Source: Alphaproteobacteria bacterium (GTDB lineage: Bacteria > Pseudomonadota > Alphaproteobacteria > UBA2136 > UBA6156). Taken from it: a stretch of 16,244 bases of DNA. The position numbers and the translations under genes are program-made. The stretch spans positions 1 to 16,244 of the forward strand of contig JAIXZU010000125.1 in NCBI GenBank assembly GCA_027489415.1. The letters are read 5' to 3'. Positions 1 through 7,285 of this stretch are shown in pieces. Every line of letters starts with the position of its first letter. The stretch's first letter is position 1. Below the pieces are notes generated by a model that had not been told where the DNA came from, did no database searches, and was given only the letters and a program-made list of their open reading frames with translations.

Positions 1-2067
1 AAAGGCCGCCGCAACCGACAACCGCGCCGCGTCCAAGCCACCCGCCAACGCCCCCAACGCGCCGCAGCCAAAGCCGCAATCCCCCTTCCCTCTGAAGAGG
101 CTGAATCCAATGGTGAACCCAACTCAAAACGGGACACGCAAAACGCAAAACGCCCCAACCAGGCCCCCATCCACCGCCGCTACCGCATCCAGGACGTCCT
201 CAAAGAAGGCCAGAAAATCCTCGTCCAAGTGGTGAAGGAAGAACGCGGCAGCAAAGGCGCCGCCCTCACCACCTATTTCAGCCTCCCCGGCCGTTACACC
301 GTGCTCATGCCCAACACGCCTTACGCCGGTGGCATCAGCCGCAAGATAACCGACCCCCAAGAACGCCGCCAACTCCGTGAAGTCTACGCGGAACTGAAAG
401 TGCCGGACACCATGGGCCTCATCATCCGCACCGCCGGTGTCGGCCAGCCCAACGCACAAATCAAGCACGACTACGAAAACCTCACCAACCTCTGGCAGCA
501 CATCAACGAGGAATTCATCCAGCACGATGACATCCGCTGCATCCACGAGGACGGCTCCGTCATCGTCCGTGCCTTGCGGGACATGACCTCCGAGGACATC
601 GAGGAAATCGTCATCTCCGGCCCCCGCGCTTACAAAATGGCGAAGGACTTCGCCAAGAACCTGATGCCCGACACCCTCCGCCTCATCAAGCAGCACAAGG
701 AAGAAACCCCGCTCTTCACACAGGCTAAGGTGGAAGCCAAACTCAACCACCTGCACCACACCCGCGTCACCCTGCCCTCCGGCGGCTATCTGGTCATCAA
801 CCCCACGGAAGCTCTGGTGTCGGTGGACATCAACTCCGGCCGCGCCACGCAGGAACGCAACATCGAAGAAACCGCGCTGAAAACCAATCTGGAAGCCTGC
901 GAGGAACTCGCCCGCCAAATCCGCTTGCGCGACCTCGCCGGCCTGATTGTCGTGGACTTCATCGATATGGAAGACCACCGCAACGTCCGTAAAATCGAAA
1001 GCGCCATGCGCAAGGCGCTTCGGAGGGACCGCGCCCGCATCCAAACCGGAAATATCTCGGACTTCGGCCTGATGGAAATCTCCCGCCAGCGCCTGCGCCC
1101 CAGCTTTGGCGAAAGCCACTTCGTCAGCTGCCCGCACTGCCTCGGCTCCGGCCACGTGCACAGCCCCGCCGCCTCCGCCCTCATGGTGCTGCGCAAACTG
1201 GAAGAGGACGACATCCGGGACGCCGACCGCGTCATCGTCTCCTCCAGCACCTCAATGGTGCTCTGGCTCCTGAACCACAAGCGGGACCTCATCCGCAGCT
1301 TGGAAGAACGCTACAAATACCAACTGCAATTCAAGGCGGACGACTCCTACATCGCCCCGGACCACGCTCTCGAACTCGTCCGCATCAAAGCGGACGGCAC
1401 CGAAACCAGCCAGGTCTTGGAAATGATCGTGCGCGAACAACCCGAACTCCCGCCCGAACTCCGCCAGCGCCAATCCCGCCCGAACCGTTCGGAAACGGAA
1501 CGCTCCGAGAAGCCGGAACGTGCGGAAAAACCGGAACGTAACAACCGCCGCGAAAAACACGCGGACAGCAAGCCGGACACCCGCACTGAAAGCAAACCGG
1601 AAAAATCCGGCAAGCCCGAAAAGTCACAGGATAAGTCTCAGGATAAATCCGAAGGCCGCCGCCCACGCCGCTCGGACACTCCGGCACAAGAATCCGCCAC
1701 CACCGAGAACGCCCCCTCCAACGCCAAGGGCCGCCCCAACCGCAAGGATGATAAAACGGCGGACACTCCAACCAAGCAGCCGCAGCCCAAACCCGCCCGT
1801 CCGGTCACTCCGGTGGAGGACCAACCGCTGGCCGTCCAAAAAGTCGCCGTGGAAAAGGATGACGCTCCCGCCGTTATCGCCGCCCCTCCCCGCAAGAAGT
1901 TCGAAATCCGCAAACAGGCGGATACCGACGCCGCGGACGCGCCCATCGCCATCGCCAAAGTAACGGCGGAGGACACCACCGCGAAGCCGAAAAAAGCGAA
2001 GGAGCCAGCCAAAGAACCCGCCAAGGAAAAACCGAAGAGCCTCATCTCACGGCTCATCGGCAGCTAA
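1..2067 (+). CDS. rne: Ribonuclease E (RNase E/G family), 5'-truncated
   Basis: The frame is open from base 1, so the true start lies upstream; 688 codons are visible. RNase E is the endonuclease that starts mRNA decay and rRNA/tRNA processing and scaffolds the degradosome. Visible parts: an Arg/Lys-rich insertion (codons 1-60), then the S1-type RNA-binding stretch from YRIQDVLKEG, followed by VKEERGSKGAALTTY, which is characteristic of RNase E/G. The DNase I-like catalytic segment has the metal-binding aspartates in SVDINSG (D at codon 276) and VVDFIDM (D at codon 319). The Zn-link CPHC lies at codons 377-380. From about codon 470 the protein is low-complexity and highly charged (repeated KPE, SEKPERAEKPER), as in the disordered scaffold half of proteobacterial RNase E, and it ends in KPKSLISRLIGS. 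A rho-independent terminator follows directly. Identification is secure; only the N-terminus is missing. Confidence 0.96.
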   Translation, partial: KGRRNRQPRRVQATRQRPQRAAAKAAIPLPSEEAESNGEPNSKRDTQNAKRPNQAPIHRRYRIQDVLKEGQKILVQVVKEERGSKGAALTTYFSLPGRYTVLMPNTPYAGGISRKITDPQERRQLREVYAELKVPDTMGLIIRTAGVGQPNAQIKHDYENLTNLWQHINEEFIQHDDIRCIHEDGSVIVRALRDMTSEDIEEIVISGPRAYKMAKDFAKNLMPDTLRLIKQHKEETPLFTQAKVEAKLNHLHHTRVTLPSGGYLVINPTEALVSVDINSGRATQERNIEETALKTNLEACEELARQIRLRDLAGLIVVDFIDMEDHRNVRKIESAMRKALRRDRARIQTGNISDFGLMEISRQRLRPSFGESHFVSCPHCLGSGHVHSPAASALMVLRKLEEDDIRDADRVIVSSSTSMVLWLLNHKRDLIRSLEERYKYQLQFKADDSYIAPDHALELVRIKADGTETSQVLEMIVREQPELPPELRQRQSRPNRSETERSEKPERAEKPERNNRREKHADSKPDTRTESKPEKSGKPEKSQDKSQDKSEGRRPRRSDTPAQESATTENAPSNAKGRPNRKDDKTADTPTKQPQPKPARPVTPVEDQPLAVQKVAVEKDDAPAVIAAPPRKKFEIRKQADTDAADAPIAIAKVTAEDTTAKPKKAKEPAKEPAKEKPKSLISRLIGS

Positions 2068-2071
2068 GTAT

Positions 2072-2097
2072 AAAAGGGGGGCGTCAGCCCCCTTTTT
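2072..2097 (+). terminator. Rho-independent terminator after rne
   Basis: GGGGGC (2077-2082), loop GTCA, GCCCCC (2087-2092), then TTTTT, with an A-run before the stem. It starts 5 nt after the rne stop codon. Confidence 0.9.
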
Positions 2098-2128
2098 CAT
2101 AGCGTTGCCTAATCCTTACCCTTGGCGC

Positions 2129-2157
2129 TTGTACCGGCTGCCCATGTGCCTTAATCT
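2129..2157 (+). promoter_or_regulatory. Putative sigma70 promoter of the phasin/peptidase pair
   Basis: TTGTAC (2129-2134), 17-nt spacer, TAATCT (2152-2157). Predicted transcription start is near 2164, about 20 nt before the chosen ATG at 2185. Hexamers were matched by eye. Confidence 0.5.
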
Positions 2158-2184
2158 CAACTTAACAACAAAAGGTTGCACCAC

Positions 2185-3015
2185 ATGGCCCCATGGCAAA
2201 ACTCGGCTTTCACCGCCAAATCCCTGTCGGAACAAATGGCAAACTTCACCACGCAGTGGCAGCAGGCTTGCAGCAAATGGCAAACGGGTATGGAAGGCAT
2301 GTCCACCACACCGGCATCCTTCTGGCAATCAGTGTCCAGCATGCAATCCGCGCAGGCGCGCTTTGTCTCGGAATTCTGGCAACGCCAGCCGCAATATTTC
2401 ACCACCCTCTGCTCCGCCAAATCCCTGCCGGAAATCGTGGAGTGCCTCAGCCGCTGGAACGGTCACAACCTTACCGCCGCCATCAACCTCGGCATGGTCA
2501 TGCAGGCCCACCGTGGCACGTTCATGCTCCAGTGGCAGCGTAACATGCCCTTCACGGCCAGCAGTCAGGCGTTGGCCAACATGTGGAAATCCGCCATCAG
2601 CAGCTCGTCCCAAACGTGGGGCGGCAGCCAGTCAACGTGGCAACCTTCTGCCTCCAGCACGTCCAGCAGCGCCAGCTCCTCTAGCTCTAGCTCCAGCTCA
2701 AGTTCCAGCACGTCACAAACGTCCGCTTCCCCAGCTCCGGCCATGCAACAACAACCTGCGGCACACCCCGTTCAGTCCGTTGTTCAATCTATGGCACCAA
2801 CTGCCGCAGTCACGTCGCACACGTCACTCACCAAGCCGGAAAGCACCGAGCAACTCACGCTCCTCAACGGCACCAACGGCTCAGCGGTCATCAGCAGTAC
2901 GGCCAACTCCGTCATGCGCAGCGCCACCGGTAACACCATTGCCGCCGCAGCTGCCGCCCGCCGTTCGGTTGTCGCCCGCCGCGCCGCCAGCAATCGCCGC
3001 CGTGCCCCTCGCTAG
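2185..3015 (+). CDS. Phasin-like protein with polyserine linker and basic tail
   Basis: Encodes 276 aa. The N-terminal 130 residues are helical and rich in Trp, Gln and aromatic residues, with patterns such as FWQRQPQYF and SLPEIVECLSRW. These resemble phasins, the amphipathic proteins coating polyhydroxyalkanoate granules and often interacting with DNA or regulators. A near-pure serine tract follows (DNA 2656-2718), then an Ala/Ser/Thr/Gln linker, and the C-terminus is strongly basic (ARRSVVARRAASNRRRAPR). The ATG at 2185 was chosen because AAAAGG lies 9 nt upstream; a TTG at 2176 would abut that sequence. An overlapping frame (2105-3109) is open but encodes Pro/Arg-rich nonsense and is rejected. 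The metallopeptidase gene starts 12 nt downstream, so the two are probably co-transcribed. The phasin call comes from pattern resemblance only. Confidence 0.72.
   Translation: MAPWQNSAFTAKSLSEQMANFTTQWQQACSKWQTGMEGMSTTPASFWQSVSSMQSAQARFVSEFWQRQPQYFTTLCSAKSLPEIVECLSRWNGHNLTAAINLGMVMQAHRGTFMLQWQRNMPFTASSQALANMWKSAISSSSQTWGGSQSTWQPSASSTSSSASSSSSSSSSSSSTSQTSASPAPAMQQQPAAHPVQSVVQSMAPTAAVTSHTSLTKPESTEQLTLLNGTNGSAVISSTANSVMRSATGNTIAAAAAARRSVVARRAASNRRRAPR
2656..2718 (+). repeat. Polyserine-coding low-complexity tract
   Basis: About 20 codons almost all Ser, built from mixed AGC, TCC, TCT and TCA codons with recurrent AGCTC units. The mixed codons argue for selection on the peptide rather than simple triplet expansion. 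It separates the phasin-like domain from the basic tail. Confidence 0.8.
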
Positions 3016-3027
3016 GGGTTATCGGGC

Positions 3028-4356
3028 ATGCAAGTTCTCCGTCGCCTTCGCACACTCACCTTGTGCCTTGTGGCCTTGTGCCCATCTGCCTTGCATGCCC
3101 AACAGTTGATACTAGACCAAGAATTCTCCGAAGCCGCCCGCATCCTCACCGAACCGCTTCGCAAATCTCTCGTCCCCCAAACCCGCGTGCATTTTGTGTT
3201 AGTGAACGACCCCAGCATCAACGCCTTCGTCACGTCCGAAAACATCATCTACGTCCATTCCGGCCTCATCAATAAAGCCAAATCAGCATCGGAACTCCAA
3301 GGGGTCTTGGCGCACGAACTCGGGCACATCGCCGGTAATCATTTGCTGCAACGGGAAGTCCACGCCCAACAAGCCACCTACGGCGCCATCGCGGGCGCGG
3401 TGCTCGGCATCGGCGCAGCCGTAGCAGGCGCCCCGCAGGCCGCAGGCGCCATCGCATTGGGGGGCCAAGCAGGCGCACTCCAAGGCTTCATGGCCCACAC
3501 CCGCACGCAGGAAGCGGAGGCCGACCGCCACGCCATCAACGCCCTCCACGCCGCCGGCATCAGCGTGCAAGGCATGGTGGATATGTTCACAACCCTCCGC
3601 ACCGAATCCCAACTCAGCTACAACGCCCCGCCACCATGGCTGGTCACCCACCCTCTCCCGCCGGAACGCCTCGCCAACCTCACCGGTGTCACCGCGCAGG
3701 AAACCGCCGCCCAGAAAACCGGCCTCACCAAAGCGAACGAACTCATCAACTTCAACCGCCTGCAAGCCAAGGTCATGGCTCTCACCGCTACACCCGCCAG
3801 CGTCATCCGCAAATACGGCCAAGGGCCGGACAACGTCTCGCGCTACGCCCGCGCCCTCGCCTACACCAAGCAAGGAAAAACCGACTTCGCCGAACGCAAC
3901 CTCGAACTCCTCCTTGAGTCCAATCCGGAAGACCCGTACTACAACGAAATCGCCGTCAAAATGGCACTGGATAGGTCGGACCTCGGCAGCGCCAACCGCC
4001 TCCTCACCAAAGTGCTGGAAAAAAATCCCGAACTCCACCTGTTCCAATACCAGCTCGCCGAAATCCTCCGCAATCAGGACGACTTCAGCGGCGCCATCGC
4101 CCGCTACGAACGCGTCACCCGCGACTGGCCGGAATGGACGGACCCCTGGCTCGGCCTCGGCCTCGCCTACGGCAACCTCGGCCGTTTGGCCGAAAGCCAC
4201 CTCGCCCGCGCCCAAGGCTTCATGGTCGCGCCGGACCCTGAAGCCGCGCGCCAGTCCCTCGCCCTCGCCAAAAACTACCTGAAAACCTCGCCAGACCCCA
4301 AACTGCAGGACTGGGCCAACACTCTCCAGGCCAGCCTCGATAACCAGCAGAAATAA
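3028..4356 (+). CDS. Secreted M48-family zinc metallopeptidase with TPR-like C-terminus (BepA/YfgC type)
   Basis: Encodes 442 aa. A Sec signal peptide covers residues 1-24 (basic start, hydrophobic core, cut likely after LHA). The peptidase domain carries HELGH at 96-100 (two His ligands and the catalytic Glu) and the third ligand in EAEAD (E162, D166), which fits the M48 HExxH plus ExxxD pattern. A Gly/Ala-rich stretch lies between them (about 118-150). From about residue 255 the sequence is helical with TPR-like spacing (YARALAYTKQGKTDFAE, AEILRNQDDFSGAIARYER). M48-TPR proteins such as BepA act in the periplasm in outer-membrane protein assembly and quality control, and that role is inferred here. 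AGGGG lies 9 nt before the ATG. Length matches the BepA family. A 419-aa antisense frame is a composition shadow. Confidence 0.9.
   Translation: MQVLRRLRTLTLCLVALCPSALHAQQLILDQEFSEAARILTEPLRKSLVPQTRVHFVLVNDPSINAFVTSENIIYVHSGLINKAKSASELQGVLAHELGHIAGNHLLQREVHAQQATYGAIAGAVLGIGAAVAGAPQAAGAIALGGQAGALQGFMAHTRTQEAEADRHAINALHAAGISVQGMVDMFTTLRTESQLSYNAPPPWLVTHPLPPERLANLTGVTAQETAAQKTGLTKANELINFNRLQAKVMALTATPASVIRKYGQGPDNVSRYARALAYTKQGKTDFAERNLELLLESNPEDPYYNEIAVKMALDRSDLGSANRLLTKVLEKNPELHLFQYQLAEILRNQDDFSGAIARYERVTRDWPEWTDPWLGLGLAYGNLGRLAESHLARAQGFMVAPDPEAARQSLALAKNYLKTSPDPKLQDWANTLQASLDNQQK
3059..3083 (+). repeat. CCTTGTG short tandem repeat inside the peptidase signal-peptide codons
   Basis: Three CCTTGTG units in 25 bases (the third preceded by an extra G), coding for part of the hydrophobic core of the signal peptide. 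The same heptamer is tandemly repeated at 12178-12210 within fabH. Confidence 0.7.
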
Positions 4357-4411
4357 CCCCCAAACCCGGTTCCGCGCTACCTCCAACCCTGTTCCTATGG
4401 TATAAACGCCC

Positions 4412-4741
4412 ATGCCTCCACGCCAGCCCCTCAAGCTCAAGTCACCCGCCAAGCGTACGGCCCGCAAACCGATGCCGCTGGCCGAAGCCCTGCCCCAAAT
4501 CTCGGCGGACCTCGCCGCCGCAAACCCCAAGCCCGCGCCCAAGCGCCCCAGCTTCTCCCCCTACCCGGACCTTACCATGGCCGTGGAAATGCTCGAAAAA
4601 CGGGCGGCCCACCTCACGGACGGCGAACGCAAAGCATTGATTTTAAAGTGGAAAGACACTCTCCACAAGCTGAACGAAGAGATGCAGAAGCTCCACAAGC
4701 TTGAAATTCTTGCAAATCGCCTTATAACACCCAAGTCATAA
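4412..4741 (+). CDS. Hypothetical 109-aa protein with helical C-terminus
   Basis: The family is not recognised. The first 45 residues are rich in Pro, Lys, Arg and Ala and look disordered. Residues about 65-105 form a charged heptad-like helix (TDGERKALILKWKDTLHKLNEEM and onwards), consistent with a short coiled coil. No signal peptide or membrane segment is visible. There is no Shine-Dalgarno sequence; instead TATAAA (4401-4406) ends 5 nt before the ATG, so a leaderless transcript is possible, although no good -35 was found. The gene lies between the M48 gene and accB, and its last 40 bases contain the likely accB promoter. The coherent helix and third-position C bias support a real gene; moderate confidence. 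Confidence 0.62.
   Translation: MPPRQPLKLKSPAKRTARKPMPLAEALPQISADLAAANPKPAPKRPSFSPYPDLTMAVEMLEKRAAHLTDGERKALILKWKDTLHKLNEEMQKLHKLEILANRLITPKS
4701..4728 (+). promoter_or_regulatory. Putative sigma70 promoter of accBC, inside the 3' end of the upstream gene
   Basis: TTGAAA (4701-4706), 16-nt spacer, TATAAC (4723-4728). The predicted start near 4735 leaves a leader of about 50 nt before the accB ATG. Both hexamers are close to consensus. Confidence 0.65.
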
Positions 4742-4784
4742 ACATATTACATATCATTAAAAGCCAACGAAGCAGCCTATTCTC

Positions 4785-5252
4785 ATGACCGACTCTCCCA
4801 AAAAGCCCGCCGCCACCAGTTTCGACATCAAACAGCTGGACCAACTCGCCAAGTGGCTGGAAACCACCGGTCTGGAAGAAGTGGAAATCGAAAGCCACGG
4901 CACGCGCCTGCGCCTGCGTAAACCGGGCTCGGCAGTCGCCCAGCACGTTGTTGCCGCCGCCCCGGCCCCTGCCGCCACCGCGCCCGCGCCCCACAAGCCG
5001 GAACCCGCCGCGGACGCCGCCACCACCTTCAAATCTCCCATGGTCGGCACCTTCTACCGCGCCAACAGTCCGGAATCCCCAGCCTTTGTGAAGGAGGGGG
5101 ACACCGTCACCGTCGGCCAAACCCTCGGTATCATCGAAGCCATGAAAACCATGAACCAGATCGAAGCCGACCGCGCCGGCACCGTCACCAAAATCCTCGT
5201 CGCCAACGCACAGGCGGTGGAATACGGCCAACCGCTCTTCATTATCCAGTAA
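4785..5252 (+). CDS. accB: Biotin carboxyl carrier protein of acetyl-CoA carboxylase
   Basis: Encodes 155 aa. Residues 1-45 form the AccB N-terminal part (IKQLDQLAKWLETTGLEEVEIESHGTRLRLRK). An Ala/Pro-rich flexible linker follows (about 52-80), then the biotinyl domain (about 82-155) with SPMVGTFYRA and the biotinylation motif EAMKTMNQIEA. The modified lysine is K121. The protein carries CO2 on biotin from AccC to the carboxyltransferase, the first committed step of fatty-acid synthesis. accC starts 15 nt downstream, the usual accBC operon. The ribosome-binding site is weak (GAAG about 13 nt before ATG). Length and motifs are ordinary for the family. Confidence 0.97.
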   Translation: MTDSPKKPAATSFDIKQLDQLAKWLETTGLEEVEIESHGTRLRLRKPGSAVAQHVVAAAPAPAATAPAPHKPEPAADAATTFKSPMVGTFYRANSPESPAFVKEGDTVTVGQTLGIIEAMKTMNQIEADRAGTVTKILVANAQAVEYGQPLFIIQ

Positions 5253-5267
5253 GCGCCGGTAAATCTT

Positions 5268-6620
5268 ATGTTTAAGAAAATTCTTATCGCGAACCGCGGC
5301 GAAATTGCCGTCCGCATCCACCGCACCTGCCGGGAAATGGGCATCGCCACCGTGGCCGTGCACAGTGAGGCGGACGCCACCTCCCTCCACGTCAAACTGG
5401 CCACGGAAAGCGTCTGCATCGGCGCCAATGCCGCCAAGGACAGCTACCTCAACATCCCCCGCATCCTCAGCGCCGCCGAAGTGACGGACGCCGAAGCCAT
5501 CCACCCCGGCTACGGCTTCCTAGCGGAAAACGCGAAGTTCGCCGAAATCACCGGTAAACTCGGCTTCACATTTATCGGCCCGAAGCCGGAGCACATCCGC
5601 ATCATGGGGGATAAAATCGAAGCCATCCGTACCGTCAAACAGTACGGCATCCCCACCATTCCGGGCTCTGGCGGAGCCCTGTCGGACGTTGAGGAAGCTT
5701 TGGAAGTCGCCGAACGCATCGGCTACCCCGTCATCGTCAAAGCGGCCGCAGGCGGCGGCGGTAAGGGTATGAAGGTCGCCCACAGCGCCACCGCACTCCG
5801 CAACGCGCTGCATATTGCCATGTCGGAAGCCCAAGCCAACTTCGGGGACAACCGCGTTTACCTGGAGAAATTCCTCGAAACCCCGCGCCACATCGAAGTG
5901 CAAGTCCTATGCGACAGCCACGGCAACGTCAGTATTTTAGGCGAGCGGGACTGCTCCCTCCAGCGCCGCCACCAAAAAATCATCGAGGAAACGCCCTCTC
6001 CGGCCGTGACGGACGCGCAGCGCGAAAAACTCTTCGCCGCCGTCGCCAACGCCTGCAGCCAAATGGGCTACCTCGGCGCAGGTACTTTCGAATTCCTGTA
6101 TGAAAAAGGCGAGTTCTACTTCATCGAAATGAACACCCGCCTGCAGGTCGAACACCCCGTCACCGAAATGGTCACGGGAATCGATATTGTGGCCGAGCAA
6201 ATCCGCGTCGCCGCAGGCCTGCCCCTGCGCTACCCGCTGCTCTCGGTCACGCCGCGCGGCCACAGTATCGAATGCCGCATCAACGCGGAAGATCCGGATA
6301 AATTCATCCCCTCCCCCGGCAAAGTAACCGAATACTTCGCCCCGGGCGGCCCCGGCGTCCGTGTCGATAGCATGATCTACCCCGGCTACACCGTCCCGCC
6401 GTATTACGACGCCACCGTGGGCAAACTCATCGTCCACGGCGCCACGCGGGAAGAAGCGGTCGCACGCCTCAAACGCGCTTTGGAGGAATTTGTAGTGAAC
6501 GGCGAAGGCATCAAAACCAACATCGCCCTCCACCGCAAACTGGTCGCCACCAATGCGTTCCTGAAGGGGGATTACAACATCCACTCGCTCGAACACTACC
6601 TCACCACCGGCCGCCTCTAG
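5268..6620 (+). CDS. accC: Biotin carboxylase subunit of acetyl-CoA carboxylase
   Basis: Encodes 450 aa, the full AccC length. It starts with FKKILIANRGEIAVRI and has HPGYGFLAEN at 79-88, the ATP-grasp glycine-rich loop AAAGGGGKGMKVA (glycines at 162-165), ERDCSLQRRHQKIIEE, and EMNTRLQVEHPVTEMVTG with the catalytic Arg/Glu residues. It carboxylates biotin on AccB using ATP and bicarbonate. It shares the accB promoter and ends at a strong terminator. Nothing unusual was seen. Confidence 0.98.
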   Translation: MFKKILIANRGEIAVRIHRTCREMGIATVAVHSEADATSLHVKLATESVCIGANAAKDSYLNIPRILSAAEVTDAEAIHPGYGFLAENAKFAEITGKLGFTFIGPKPEHIRIMGDKIEAIRTVKQYGIPTIPGSGGALSDVEEALEVAERIGYPVIVKAAAGGGGKGMKVAHSATALRNALHIAMSEAQANFGDNRVYLEKFLETPRHIEVQVLCDSHGNVSILGERDCSLQRRHQKIIEETPSPAVTDAQREKLFAAVANACSQMGYLGAGTFEFLYEKGEFYFIEMNTRLQVEHPVTEMVTGIDIVAEQIRVAAGLPLRYPLLSVTPRGHSIECRINAEDPDKFIPSPGKVTEYFAPGGPGVRVDSMIYPGYTVPPYYDATVGKLIVHGATREEAVARLKRALEEFVVNGEGIKTNIALHRKLVATNAFLKGDYNIHSLEHYLTTGRL

Positions 6621-6658
6621 GCCAAAAAAACAGGCCCAGAAAAGTCTTCCCAAAACAA

Positions 6659-6682
6659 AAAGCCCCCAAACTGGGGGCTTTC
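6659..6682 (+). terminator. Rho-independent terminator of accBC
   Basis: AAAGCCCCCA (6659-6668), loop AAC, TGGGGGCTTT (6672-6681), ending in a T-rich tail. It lies 38 nt after the accC stop. Confidence 0.88.
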
Positions 6683-6684
6683 TC

Positions 6685-6716
6685 GTAAAAGCAAACGGGC
6701 CCCCAAAGGGGGCCCG
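6685..6716 (-). terminator. Rho-independent terminator of the minus-strand adhesin operon
   Basis: Perfect 9-bp stem CGGGCCCCC (6696-6704), loop AAA, GGGGGCCCG (6708-6716). Read on the minus strand it is followed by TTTGCTTTT and lies about 22 nt after the stop of the 6739-7140 gene. Confidence 0.82.
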
Positions 6717-6738
6717 CCGCGTTCGATGATGAGGACGA

Positions 6739-7140
6739 TTAGTCCTTGATGGAGATCGAGCTGGCGACGCCGGCTGCGGTGTTGCTCAGGTTCAGGTTGC
6801 CCGAAACATTGCCGGCACCGATGTTGCCGGTGGCCTGGACGGCGACGACGATACCGCTGTTCTTGCCGGTGACCGTCACGCTGTCGACCTTCGGACCGTC
6901 GATCTCGATGTCCGAGGTCACAGCGACCGAGGTGTTGCCGATGTCCAGGTCTTCGCCGACATTGCCGACACCGACATTGCCATTGAGCTGAACGCCGACG
7001 ATCGGGGCCGAGTTCTTGCCGAACACGTCGACTTCGAGACCCTTATCCGAGCCGCCGCCGAAGCCGCCGCCGATGCCGCCGGCGAAAGCCGTCGAAGATG
7101 CCAGAGCAACAGAAGCGAGAACGAGTGCGAACTTTTTCAT
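6739..7140 (-). CDS. Small secreted protein of two diverged 50-residue beta-rich repeats; candidate surface fibre or adhesin
   Basis: Encodes 133 aa. A Sec signal peptide covers residues 1-20 (cut after AFA), then a Gly-rich stretch (GGIGGGFGGG). Residues 33-83 and 84-133 are two copies of one unit with a 51-residue offset and no gaps; by eye about 23 of 49 aligned positions are identical, including GKNS, the VxVQ core, GN, GxGNV and NT. The alternation of small and hydrophobic residues (VAVTSDIEI / GVASSISI) and the Asn/Gly turns suggest stacked beta strands, as in amyloid-type or solenoid surface proteins. It is the last gene of a minus-strand run with a CsgG/HfaB-like lipoprotein and an HfaA-like protein, so export to the cell surface is inferred. 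RBS GAGAGG lies about 9 nt before ATG. It could replace HfaD of the Caulobacter hfaABD operon, but no sequence relation to HfaD is claimed. No Cys is present. Confidence 0.82.
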   Translation of the reverse strand: MKKFALVLASVALASSTAFAGGIGGGFGGGSDKGLEVDVFGKNSAPIVGVQLNGNVGVGNVGEDLDIGNTSVAVTSDIEIDGPKVDSVTVTGKNSGIVVAVQATGNIGAGNVSGNLNLSNTAAGVASSISIKD

Positions 7141-7162
7141 GGTAGTTTCCTCTCAGAGAATG

Positions 7163-7273
7163 CCGTATCACCATGACACGGCTAGGTTGACCCGCCGCCG
7201 CAGCGGTCAGGTAGTACTTCCACTCTCCCGTGGGGGATGAGCGGAATCTCGGGCCGCGCGGCTCTCGCCGCGC
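7163..7273 (-). promoter_or_regulatory. Structured intercistronic leader with three hairpins
   Basis: Between the lipoprotein stop and the start of the repeat-protein gene there are three inverted repeats: GCGCGGC/GCCGCGC with a 4-nt loop (7256-7273, just after the upstream stop), TGACC/GGTCA (7188-7209), and the imperfect palindrome CCGTaTCA-cca-TGAcACGG (7163-7181), which lies just upstream of the ribosome-binding site. The first hairpin has no T-run, so it looks like an RNA-stability or attenuation element rather than a full terminator. No convincing promoter was seen here. Confidence 0.5.
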
Positions 7274-7285
7274 AGCATGTCTGAA

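Noticed and set aside
124..1161. 345-aa minus-strand ORF opposite rne
   Set aside because: Its sequence is the antisense of a clear RNase E catalytic region; the long open frame results from the C-rich third positions of the real gene.
1501..1640. Repeated KPE-type codons in rne resembling a tandem repeat
   Set aside because: Degenerate charged low complexity is normal for the RNase E C-terminal half.
2105..3109. 334-aa plus-strand ORF overlapping the phasin-like gene
   Set aside because: Pro/Arg/Ser-rich composition without any domain; it overlaps both the phasin-like gene and the M48 signal peptide, which have good starts and protein character.
3283..4542. 419-aa minus-strand ORF opposite the M48 gene
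   Set aside because: Antisense of HELGH and the TPR-like region; no ribosome-binding site or recognisable domain.
5937..6653. 238-aa minus-strand ORF opposite accC
   Set aside because: Antisense shadow of a gene with unmistakable biotin carboxylase motifs.
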